From Leptolyngbya sp. NIES-2104 (GTDB lineage Bacteria; Cyanobacteriota; Cyanobacteriia; Leptolyngbyales; Leptolyngbyaceae): a stretch of DNA of 64,000 bases. The notes beneath the pieces are model-generated. The model was not told the origin of the DNA. It was given only the letters and a program-made list of their open reading frames with translations, and ran no database searches. A program made the position numbers and the translations under genes. The first letter of the stretch is position 1. Each line of letters starts with the position of its first letter. Below, one piece after another: positions 45,392-53,010 of this stretch. Where the stretch lies: NCBI RefSeq assembly GCF_001485215.1, contig NZ_BBWW01000004.1:20247-84246 (forward strand), read 5' to 3'.

Positions 45392-45976
45392 ATGACTCAG
45401 ACAATCACCCAGACCACAGACCAGCGATACGTTTACAACGATCGCACTTGGGAGCAATTCAAACATCTTCAAAAAGGGTATGAAGGATTACCGGGGGTGC
45501 GGCTGTCCTATTACGAAGGAACGATCGAACTGCTTATGCCCGGACAAGATCACGAGATTTTTAGTTTCGTCATTGGAATGCTGCTTTTCAACTTCCTGAC
45601 GCAAAAAGGAATTCTCATTTTCCCAACTGGATCAGCGACACAAGAGAAAGAGCAAGAAGCTTCGGCGGAAGCGGATCAATCCTTCTGTATTGGGGGCAGA
45701 AAGCCCATTCCCGACTTGTCGATCGAAGTTATCTTTACGAGCGGCAGCGAAAGCAAGCTACGCCTCTATCAAGCGTTGGGTGTTCCCGAAGTTTGGTTCT
45801 GGCAAGACGGCGTGTTGAGGTTGCATCACCTGAGAGAGCAAGGCTACGAGCGAATTGACCGCAGTGAGTTACCAGGCTTAGAAGACCTCGACATTGAACT
45901 GCTCAAACGCTGCATTCTGGTGGCTGAAACCGATCCTGGTGAAGCAGCTAGAGTGTTTCAGCGCGAAATTTCGTAG
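45392..45976 (+). CDS. Uma2-family PD-(D/E)XK nuclease-like protein, module B
   Basis: 194 aa. Typical Uma2 features: TWEQFKHLQKGYEGLPGVRLSYYEGTIELLMPG, PIPDLSIEVIFTSG with the core Asp and Glu, and LYQALGVPEVWFWQDGVLRLH. Different subtype from the module A copy, so the two were probably acquired or diverged separately while keeping the same place after the RHH gene. AAGGTG precedes ATG 45392. Function unknown. Confidence 0.85.
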   Translation: MTQTITQTTDQRYVYNDRTWEQFKHLQKGYEGLPGVRLSYYEGTIELLMPGQDHEIFSFVIGMLLFNFLTQKGILIFPTGSATQEKEQEASAEADQSFCIGGRKPIPDLSIEVIFTSGSESKLRLYQALGVPEVWFWQDGVLRLHHLREQGYERIDRSELPGLEDLDIELLKRCILVAETDPGEAARVFQREIS

Positions 45977-46058
45977 TGAACTTGGACAGTTTCAATATCT
46001 CGATCACCTCACTCTCCAAGCTCTCCCAGAATGCCAAATCACAATTTAGGGCAAAGCG

Positions 46059-46370
46059 ATGACCTTGACCACTCTTTACATTGATAGAAAATGTCGAATT
46101 CCTGATCTAATCTGCCGCAGAAGCACACCCAAAACGAACGAAGGACTCCTGCCTCTACTGCTAAATTTCATTCTGGAATCGCTCGAAGAGCTGGACCGAA
46201 TCGATTATTCGTTCTTCGACCTCTCGCACACAGAAACAGTTCAGTCGTTGTGCATCGATTTGCTCGTCATCGATATCAGAGCGGCGATCGTATTAGCAGG
46301 CAGTTGTCTGCATGAAATTCGACGTGAAGCAGTGGAATGTACCTCGATCGACATCGACGACTCAGGGTAG
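46059..46370 (+). CDS. Possible small hypothetical protein
   Basis: 103 aa with AGGG about 9 nt before ATG 46059. Central helical, Leu/Glu-rich part (GLLPLLLNFILESLEELDRIDYSFFDLSHTETVQSLCIDLLVIDIRAAIVLAG). No motif or relative recognised. An overlapping frame at 46312-46557 could continue it after a frameshift. Listed with low confidence. Confidence 0.3.
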   Translation: MTLTTLYIDRKCRIPDLICRRSTPKTNEGLLPLLLNFILESLEELDRIDYSFFDLSHTETVQSLCIDLLVIDIRAAIVLAGSCLHEIRREAVECTSIDIDDSG

Positions 46371-46653
46371 AAGCGTAAACGTCAAAGCGATTGAGGTGAA
46401 TCTGTTCAAGTCATTAAGAGGCATTGTCACATATCACGTGATATGGAATATTGATGCAGATGTTCCAAAAAACGACGATCTTTGTATGCTTATAGAGTTA
46501 CAGAGAGTATTTACTGAGATCGATCGTCGATCAGAGAAAATCTCCTGGTACACTTAAACTCACTTCGATATGAGAAGTTTTCCAGGACACGCAAAGTTTT
46601 CACGTTTGTAAAACGAGAGGTTCAACATCATGATCTAGCTCCAAAAGCCAAAA

Positions 46654-46678
46654 CCCCCACTGCGGCAAACAGCGAGGG
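46654..46678 (-). terminator. Intrinsic terminator reading leftward, upstream of CyRepA gene B
   Basis: On the minus strand CCCTCGCTG pairs with CAGTGGGGG over nine positions (two G-U), 7-nt loop, followed by TTTTGGCTTTTGG. On the plus strand two pairs fail, so it is directed leftward. No minus-strand gene lies to its right before 47009, so the terminated transcript would be antisense to the leader of the replication gene. The rest of 46558-47008 has no gene I can support. Confidence 0.5.
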
Positions 46679-47008
46679 CTTAAAGGCTTGAATATTCAAT
46701 TTAATAACAGGAGGCGAGGACGCTAACTTGATGCTTTGGTCGGCTGAATAGTTAGATGTCCTTGGATTTACCGTGCCATGCTTTTCATTATGCCTCATTT
46801 GGCTCACATGGCAATAGGTTTTGTTGTGCTTTTTTAGGCATTTTCAGCATGGTTCTCTCCTGTCGCTTCATTCCAGGACAAAGAGCCAAGGATTTCTCAA
46901 TGACATTTCTGTTGAAACAATTTCTTCTGATCCCGTCGTCACACCCCAACTCGTACTCGTTTCAATTCCTTGCTCTTTGTCTGATTACCCTACTTAGACA
47001 GAGAACTC

Positions 47009-50000
47009 ATGCACTCCCCCACGCTTTTAGATTCCACAGCTTACGAAGCTGAATTCAGCCAAACCGCTCACCTCAGACGCGGCAGATTCACTACCACCAA
47101 ACGCGGCAACCCTTGCCAGATTTGCAGTGACACGACCGGAAAATGTCGGCAGATTGGCGACCTACATCTTTGCATGACCGCTGCTGATGCAAGTGACACT
47201 CCCCCCGGATTCAAATTCGTTGGCATCACAAAAGACCAGCTTTGGGGCAAGTTTGTGATGGACGACGGACGAACCGCCAATCGAGAGCGAGACACGTCCG
47301 ATCGCCCACACCAGCACCGTCAGTCCCGAATTGAATCACAAGCTCAATCTCGTCCTCCCGTTCTCAGCGTAGCGGTACGAAACGACTCTTACCGCCAACT
47401 GCTTGGCGCATTAACACTACATCCGGATGATGGCGCAGATTTACAGCGTCGAGGATTGACCGATGCTCAAATTGCCGCTTGGGGCGTGAAATCCGTCGAA
47501 CAGTGGCAGTCGCTCGATTTTCCGCTTCCTGTGGCACTGCCGGGAGTGAGTCTTGATGGCTTTCACCTCAACTGCCAGCCCGGTTATCTCTGCCCGATTC
47601 GAGATGTCTACGGGCATCTTGTCGGGTTTCAGCTTCGACTCCGTACCTCAGATAATGGACGTTACCGCTGGTTCACCAGTGCCACGAAGAAAAACCCAAA
47701 CGGTGCGACCCCACACCTGCCCAATGGCGAATTACCGATCGCAGTTCATCGCCCAGATCAACTCGCTCGAAGCGCAATCGCACTGGTTGAAGGAGTCGGA
47801 GCGAAACCGTTTATCACTGCCCAACGCCGAGGACAAATTGCGGTCGGAGCCGCAGGCGGACAATTCGCCAGCAGCCCTGAAACGTTGAACACAACGCTCG
47901 AAATATTAGCTGAGGAGTTGGGCACCAAAACGATCGAGTTTTACCCAGATGCCGGAGCCGTTCGCAACCGTCACGTCATGCGACAATATCGCGCCACCTG
48001 GAAACTGCTGCGGAAGTGGGGTTACTCGGTTCGAGTCGCCTGGTGGCAACAGGAAACGAAAATGGGCAGCGATATCGATGAACTCGATGACCTCACAGAA
48101 ATTCGCTGGCTCTCAACCGCACAACTCGACGCGATCGCACATCCTCGCTTTGATTGGTTAGCACGAATTCAGCAGACGCTGAAGAAAGCCCTGAATCCAC
48201 GCAAATCCGCTGCTGCTTTAAGAAGCGCGATCGAGAGTGAGCAATCAGAATACTTGCCAGGGCAGCGTCTCACCGTTTGGCAAGACGCGATCGCGCAAGG
48301 CTACCGATACCTTCTGGATAACTCAACGCCTGGATCTGGAAAATCTTACGATTCTGGCTGTGTCGAACCCGCATCTTTTGCAGCCAAACAAGCCATTTAC
48401 ACTTCTGATCAACATCGCAACCCAACGGTTGAAACTCTAACCCAAGAACAGGGCTGGATTGACCTCGAAGCGCGGCATAGCGGACTTCTGCGCGAAGCAA
48501 CTCTCGGTGGAGGTGTGCGAATCAAACGAGCAAGTCATCAAGATACGCCCAACCTTGCCGCAAATTGCAGTCGCAATCAACTCCTCAACGCACTGCGGCA
48601 GAAGTACGTAGCAGGAGCAGATACTGCCTCGTTAATTTGCGGCACTTGCCCATTGCGAGAAGTTTGTACTCACGCAGAAGGTCCAGGCTACGGGTTTCTA
48701 CATCAACGCCGTTCGGCTTTGTCGTCTCCGAAACTCCGTGCTCATCTTGATAGCCTGCCTGATCCCACAGACTATCCATTAGACGCAACAATTTTGCTCG
48801 TTGATGAGCCAGGGCAGAATTTCCGCACTAAACGAGACATTCAAGTAACGCTGGATGATTTAGAGCAAACCATCCTCAAGCTGGTGGCGTTTCCAGCGAT
48901 CTTTGAATCACTAAATCCACTCTTGGTCGCGCTGATCCCTTTACTCGACGGCTCCACAAAACTCGGCAGGTTCGGCATCGCTCATGCAGAGCTAGTCGCT
49001 CAACTCCCAAGCGCGATCGTTGAAATTGAGGTACTGAAACGCATATTGCACCCTGATCTTAGTTTTCTCAATACCACCGCAGCACATGGAGTCGATTTAG
49101 CGGATTTGCCGCGATCACTTCGTAAGCAGTTTTCAGAGCGCGACCCCGATTTAGCCACCCTTGCCCAGCAACGAGTGGTCAAACAGTGGCTACCAGATTT
49201 GCTCCAGATTCTCGACGGAACGCAGTCAGGGGGATCGCTGCGGCTTGGCTACGATGGACTAACGCTAACGCTGCCAGATTCACGTCATCGATCGATTGTT
49301 CAAGCCGCTAAAGCCACCATTTTTCTCGATGCCACCTTGCATCCTCAAGATTTAGCGCTGAAACTTGGATGCTCGATCGATGAAATCTTTGTTTGTCGCC
49401 AAAAAACAGAGCGATCGCAAAATCTCAACTTGATTCAAGTGACTGATTTGGGGCGGCTGGGAATGCAGCGCGGCAATGAACAACAGCGTCGTGCCGACGA
49501 AATTCTGAGGCACTACGAACAGCAGGAGGGGATGACCAAAGCGATCGACTTTAAGAAGTTTGCTAGTGAAGGGGTCGGATGCTGGTGGCGCGATAGTCGC
49601 GGGGTAAACGATTTTGAAAATGTCACTCGACTGATTTTGATTGGAACGCCCTGTCGTAATTTGTCGCACTTACAGGCAGAGTATGCCGTCCTGACAGGGA
49701 AGCACGTCCGAAACGATGATCCCCAGCTTTGTACTTTTATTGATCGCTCAATTCTTGCTGAATTTCACCAAGCGATCGGGCGGCTCCGTGCCCATCGTCG
49801 TCTGGACACACCACTCGAAATCATCCTACTTTCTGATTTTGATCTCGACATTCCAACTCAGAAAGTGAATGCTTCAACTATTACTCCAAACGCCAGCACG
49901 AAGCGAGAGCGATTCATCCTGGCAGTCCGGGAAGCCGTTGAGCAACTAAAGACGGAAGGCAGCAAAATCACACAGCGGGCAATTTCAACTCTAATTCCCT

Positions 50001-50338
50001 ATAGCCAGCAGTATGTGTCGCAGCACTGGAAATTACTACGATCGCTATTAGAGATCCCTAATAGCAAAACCAGTCAAAATCAAACTCCCGAATCTGATTC
50101 AGAAGTCGTCAATGCTGCGATGGCTTCTGCATTAGAGGATGGTCTGTCAAACTGCGATACTTCGTCTCAAGTACTAGAAACAATCTCTGACATCTTTTAC
50201 AACGGGCTGGAGCCGATGCAGTGGGAGAAAATCTGGAATCAGTTGAGCGGTAAAGGTCAGATCAAGGTTCTTGCTGCTTTGATGTTGTCACTTCCCTTAG
50301 AACAACTTGAGTCATTGAGTGTTGAAATGCTGGCTTGA
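47009..50338 (+). CDS. CyRepA-type plasmid replication protein (primase/helicase), module B
   Basis: 1109 aa, paralogue of 10267-13524 along its whole length. Cys cluster NPCQICSDTTGKC...HLC, Toprim/DUF3854-like LVEGVGAKPFITAQRRGQIAVGAAGGQF and IEFYPDAGA, Walker A PGSGKSY (441-447, the canonical form where A has GCGKS), Cys insert LICGTCPLREVC, Walker B LLVDEPGQ, FLDATLHP and HQAIGRLRAHRR. Same expected role: initiator/primase/helicase of plasmid replication. Start ATG 47009 keeps the N-terminal segment; no strong ribosome site. Having two diverged copies means the molecule carries two replicons. Confidence 0.75.
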   Translation: MHSPTLLDSTAYEAEFSQTAHLRRGRFTTTKRGNPCQICSDTTGKCRQIGDLHLCMTAADASDTPPGFKFVGITKDQLWGKFVMDDGRTANRERDTSDRPHQHRQSRIESQAQSRPPVLSVAVRNDSYRQLLGALTLHPDDGADLQRRGLTDAQIAAWGVKSVEQWQSLDFPLPVALPGVSLDGFHLNCQPGYLCPIRDVYGHLVGFQLRLRTSDNGRYRWFTSATKKNPNGATPHLPNGELPIAVHRPDQLARSAIALVEGVGAKPFITAQRRGQIAVGAAGGQFASSPETLNTTLEILAEELGTKTIEFYPDAGAVRNRHVMRQYRATWKLLRKWGYSVRVAWWQQETKMGSDIDELDDLTEIRWLSTAQLDAIAHPRFDWLARIQQTLKKALNPRKSAAALRSAIESEQSEYLPGQRLTVWQDAIAQGYRYLLDNSTPGSGKSYDSGCVEPASFAAKQAIYTSDQHRNPTVETLTQEQGWIDLEARHSGLLREATLGGGVRIKRASHQDTPNLAANCSRNQLLNALRQKYVAGADTASLICGTCPLREVCTHAEGPGYGFLHQRRSALSSPKLRAHLDSLPDPTDYPLDATILLVDEPGQNFRTKRDIQVTLDDLEQTILKLVAFPAIFESLNPLLVALIPLLDGSTKLGRFGIAHAELVAQLPSAIVEIEVLKRILHPDLSFLNTTAAHGVDLADLPRSLRKQFSERDPDLATLAQQRVVKQWLPDLLQILDGTQSGGSLRLGYDGLTLTLPDSRHRSIVQAAKATIFLDATLHPQDLALKLGCSIDEIFVCRQKTERSQNLNLIQVTDLGRLGMQRGNEQQRRADEILRHYEQQEGMTKAIDFKKFASEGVGCWWRDSRGVNDFENVTRLILIGTPCRNLSHLQAEYAVLTGKHVRNDDPQLCTFIDRSILAEFHQAIGRLRAHRRLDTPLEIILLSDFDLDIPTQKVNASTITPNASTKRERFILAVREAVEQLKTEGSKITQRAISTLIPYSQQYVSQHWKLLRSLLEIPNSKTSQNQTPESDSEVVNAAMASALEDGLSNCDTSSQVLETISDIFYNGLEPMQWEKIWNQLSGKGQIKVLAALMLSLPLEQLESLSVEMLA

Positions 50339-50347
50339 ATCCTCAGC

Positions 50348-50620
50348 TTACCACTGCTCCGGCAGGACTACGTAAGTGTTGCAAGTTTTTCGGTCTTGTT
50401 TTTGGCACTCGCGGACTAAATTCTGATTCCAATCCCAGTAGCGACGAGCTTCTACCGCTCTAGACTCACTGATCCAATAGTCGATCGCCCCTCTAGCTAG
50501 CACACACACACGTCTGCTAACATTGCCGTCGCCGATACCCTGTTAAATGACGATGAAACTGGCGAGTGGTAAATCAGGTTGCTTAGTCGATTCCTCAAAC
50601 TCAAAGCGAATCTTTGACAT
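50348..50620 (-). pseudogene. Small broken ORF with one internal stop
   Basis: Reading from ATG 50620 gives 25 codons (MSKIRFEFEESTKQPDLPLA...), then TAA at 50543-50545, then an open frame to the stop at 50348 that includes GAIDYWISESRAVEARRYWDW and a C-terminal CNTYVVLPEQW. The Cys/Trp/Tyr-containing, low-bias composition looks protein-like. Either a decayed 90-residue gene or a shorter gene starting at an internal GTG. No family recognised. Confidence 0.35.
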
Positions 50621-50648
50621 GATTCAGATCTAGCTACGACGGGTAGTG

Positions 50649-51098
50649 TCAATCAAATAACCTATCAATGCTTTCGATCGGGTCTTTGTCCTGAATTATT
50701 GGAGATAGAGTTGATTTCGCCTTTTGGCTTTGAGTTTCTTCCCTATCTGCACTTGTCCTGATAACTGAACTGCTTGAAGAAGACTGGCTTGGAAATGAGT
50801 GAACAAATCCTGGGTGGGAGAATTGAAGTTGAGGAACCTTTAAAGCCTGGCGCATCGTACTGGCGTGTTTATCAAGGGCATCACACGATTCCAAGCAGGT
50901 AACTCGCAATTCCTCATCAGAGACAGCTTCGTGCAGCCTAGCATAAGGCAAAAGACACATCACCAAAACCTCCCCAATTCTTCTGTTTGCTTCCTCTGTG
51001 TCTAGCGATTTAAGATAATCAATTACCTCTGACAGCGGAGAATCGGTGTAAGGTTGCAACCGAATGCTCAAGCTCTTGCGGGACTTTGCGGAACTCAT
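50649..51098 (-). CDS. ParR-like partner of the third actin system
   Basis: 149 aa, overlapping the upstream ParM-like gene by 4 bp (stop/start). N-terminus SLSIRLQPYTDSPLSEVIDYLKSLDTEEANRRIGEVLVMCLLPYARLH is compatible with a strand followed by helices that bind DNA; the C-terminal half is long, Ser-rich and disordered, ending in an acidic amphipathic stretch DPIESIDRLFD, as in ParR tails that cap actin filaments. Function inferred from coupling and layout. Confidence 0.6.
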   Translation of the reverse strand: MSSAKSRKSLSIRLQPYTDSPLSEVIDYLKSLDTEEANRRIGEVLVMCLLPYARLHEAVSDEELRVTCLESCDALDKHASTMRQALKVPQLQFSHPGFVHSFPSQSSSSSSVIRTSADREETQSQKAKSTLSPIIQDKDPIESIDRLFD

Positions 51099-52390
51099 GG
51101 CTGCTCTCCACTGGTTTTCTCATTTTGCTTAGACGACAACGAGACCAAGTAATCAAACAACCCAAAGCAGTCAATAAAACGAAGGACCATGCTCTCACTT
51201 CGGTCGTTTTGAGTAGAGATGCCAAGGTAGCGTGTTATCTGTGCTTGAAGGTCAGCGCTCCAGTCTAACTTGGTCGAGTGCTTTCCACTCTCTAAAGCTG
51301 TATAGCGTGTAGTCGTTCCACTATAGGAGGAACCTATAGATTCACAATAATTGAAATATCTTTCTAGATTGGGTTTGAGATAAACGGCTGCACCGCCCCC
51401 CAACAAAACCTCATCCAGATTAAGGCTGGGTGGTAGCACTTTGTTCAACCATTGCTCTAGCTTCTCCCAATAGTCTTGAGTTGCTAGCTCGATCGCGTTG
51501 GCGATTCTATCGACTTCTTTAGCTCGAAGTTGTGCGCTTTTAGCAGAAGATAGGGCTTGAATTGATTTAAGCTCCTGCCATTTAGGATACTGAAGAACGA
51601 TATTCTCATAGGACGAGTAACGAACAGAAACCCGCATGGAGGGAGGGTCTTTCATCGCCTGCGATAGAGCAGAGGCTAATTGATTGAGATTAAGTCCCCC
51701 TACCAGTTCTTCTACACGCTTTAGCAGAATTGAGAATCCTAGTAGCGGACTGTCTCCAACTTTGAGTTCTCCACGGTCAAAGTGAAGAGCACTGACGTTG
51801 CGGTGACCGACCATTAATACACCTAATTGCTGCGCTCTCAGCCAATCAGAACCCTTCTGACGAATTCGAGAAACAGCAATACCTCCTCCTTCTGGACGGC
51901 AGAGAAATCGCTCAATTTCAACTCTTAAAGAAAGATCTTGAAATTTGTAATTCGACAACATCAACTTCAGTTGGTCTTCAAATAGATCGCGATCGTTATA
52001 CTCGTTCCAAGGCAGCAAAATGCCAAGGCAAATCGACAGCTTTTTACGAACTGGTAAGTTGTGCCGTCTCACAATTACGCCGATTGCAGCCAAAACTTTG
52101 TAGAGCGCATTCTCGTACTTGCGTTCTTTGATTCGATCTTCAGGATTAAAATTTTGAGCAAATGCACCCAAAATAAAGACTTCATCCTGACATTCAATCC
52201 ATGCACGATTTTCAGCAACAGGACTACCAATCCAACCCTGTCGGTCTAAATATTCTTGAAGACGTTGCTTGGGAATTTGCTCAACTTCAGGAGAAATCAC
52301 CAGGTAGTGATAGTGATCAGAGGCGGGATAGGTATAAACAATCTTCGTCTGCGAACCGCCTGCATCGATCGCCAAAATAAGATCGGGCAT
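51095..52390 (-). CDS. parM-like: ParM-like actin ATPase, third system
   Basis: 431 aa, longer than the other two. Phosphate-1 motif LILAIDAGGSQTKIVYTYP at the N-terminus, a central VLMVGHRNVSALHFDRGELKVGDSP that occupies the phosphate-2 place, and LDEVLLGGGAAVYLKP as adenosine motif. Overlaps the ParR-like gene, the standard parM-parR order. Divergent from the mob genes. Three 11-bp tandem repeats lie 65 bp upstream of the start, a likely centromere. Cyanobacterial ParM-domain proteins of this length are common on plasmids. Confidence 0.78.
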   Translation of the reverse strand: MPDLILAIDAGGSQTKIVYTYPASDHYHYLVISPEVEQIPKQRLQEYLDRQGWIGSPVAENRAWIECQDEVFILGAFAQNFNPEDRIKERKYENALYKVLAAIGVIVRRHNLPVRKKLSICLGILLPWNEYNDRDLFEDQLKLMLSNYKFQDLSLRVEIERFLCRPEGGGIAVSRIRQKGSDWLRAQQLGVLMVGHRNVSALHFDRGELKVGDSPLLGFSILLKRVEELVGGLNLNQLASALSQAMKDPPSMRVSVRYSSYENIVLQYPKWQELKSIQALSSAKSAQLRAKEVDRIANAIELATQDYWEKLEQWLNKVLPPSLNLDEVLLGGGAAVYLKPNLERYFNYCESIGSSYSGTTTRYTALESGKHSTKLDWSADLQAQITRYLGISTQNDRSESMVLRFIDCFGLFDYLVSLSSKQNEKTSGEQP

Positions 52391-52454
52391 TACAGTTTTG
52401 CCAATTGGATTTTCTCAGGTTAGCGATTTTCTATCTTCAGTGTTTCTATCTTTT

Positions 52455-52487
52455 GGCACAGGTTTAGCACAATTTCAGCACAAAAAA
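52455..52487. repeat. Three 11-bp tandem repeats, candidate parC of the third system
   Basis: GGCACAGGTTT, AGCACAATTTC and AGCACAAAAAA are contiguous 11-bp units (shared RGCACA). An 11-bp period is that of the ParR-binding repeats of plasmid R1 parC. Just left, TTTCTATCTT occurs twice (52428, 52443). Confidence 0.5.
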
Positions 52488-52526
52488 TCGCGTTTTATGC
52501 TCATGAGCTTTCAAAGAACGTGAATT

Positions 52527-52560
52527 GAGCCAAGTGCTTAAGCGTTGGCTCTGTGCCAAC
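52527..52560. other. Candidate oriT hairpin upstream of the mob genes
   Basis: GAGCCAA (52527-52533) pairs with TTGGCTC (52545-52551); alternatively GTTGGC (52544-52549) pairs with GCCAAC (52555-52560). Overlapping alternative hairpins beside a MobC/relaxase pair, 103 bp before mobC, are what relaxase-bound transfer origins look like. No nic consensus recognised. Confidence 0.4.
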
Positions 52561-52662
52561 TTTGCTCAAATTCAATAGTTCTAACAAATTTGATTTCGAT
52601 TGATAAGAGAAATGTAAAATAGGCAGAGAAACAGCAAGATATGTCAAACTTGATCCAAAGTA

Positions 52663-53010
52663 ATGAAGCGCGAACTTAAGGATACTTTTATCAAAATTCC
52701 TTGCACAGCTACACAGAAAAAGCGGATTCAGGACTATGCAGCGGCAGCAAATGCTAAAAGTGTGGCTCAATATGGACTCACACTTCTGCTAGCTGGTGAA
52801 ACCAACGAATTCGGTTCACTACGCCGCAAAGCTGAAGGAGCTTTGCTGAATGGTGACACCTATCGCCTGCTTAGAGAAATACGAGATTTGCTTCAAGCCA
52901 ATCCTAATGCAGACGATGAACTCATACAACGTGCGATCGAAGTTGTGAATCAGGTCGGTCGCGACATCGCACTTCATCGCCTCGCTCGTGAAGAAGAGAG
53001 GTTGCCATGA
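52663..53010 (+). CDS. mobC-like: MobC-like relaxosome accessory protein
   Basis: 115 aa. KRELKDTFIKIPCTATQKKRIQDYAAAANAKSVAQYGLTLLL is a ribbon-helix-helix-type start seen in MobC proteins, followed by a helical part (LLREIRDLLQANPNADDELIQRAIEVVNQVGRDI). Its stop overlaps the relaxase start by 4 bp. MobC binds oriT and helps strand opening for the relaxase. Confidence 0.75.
   Translation: MKRELKDTFIKIPCTATQKKRIQDYAAAANAKSVAQYGLTLLLAGETNEFGSLRRKAEGALLNGDTYRLLREIRDLLQANPNADDELIQRAIEVVNQVGRDIALHRLAREEERLP

Noticed and set aside
46756..47052. 98-codon ORF overlapping the start of CyRepA gene B
   Set aside because: No recognisable product, and it overlaps the conserved N-terminus of the replication protein in another frame.
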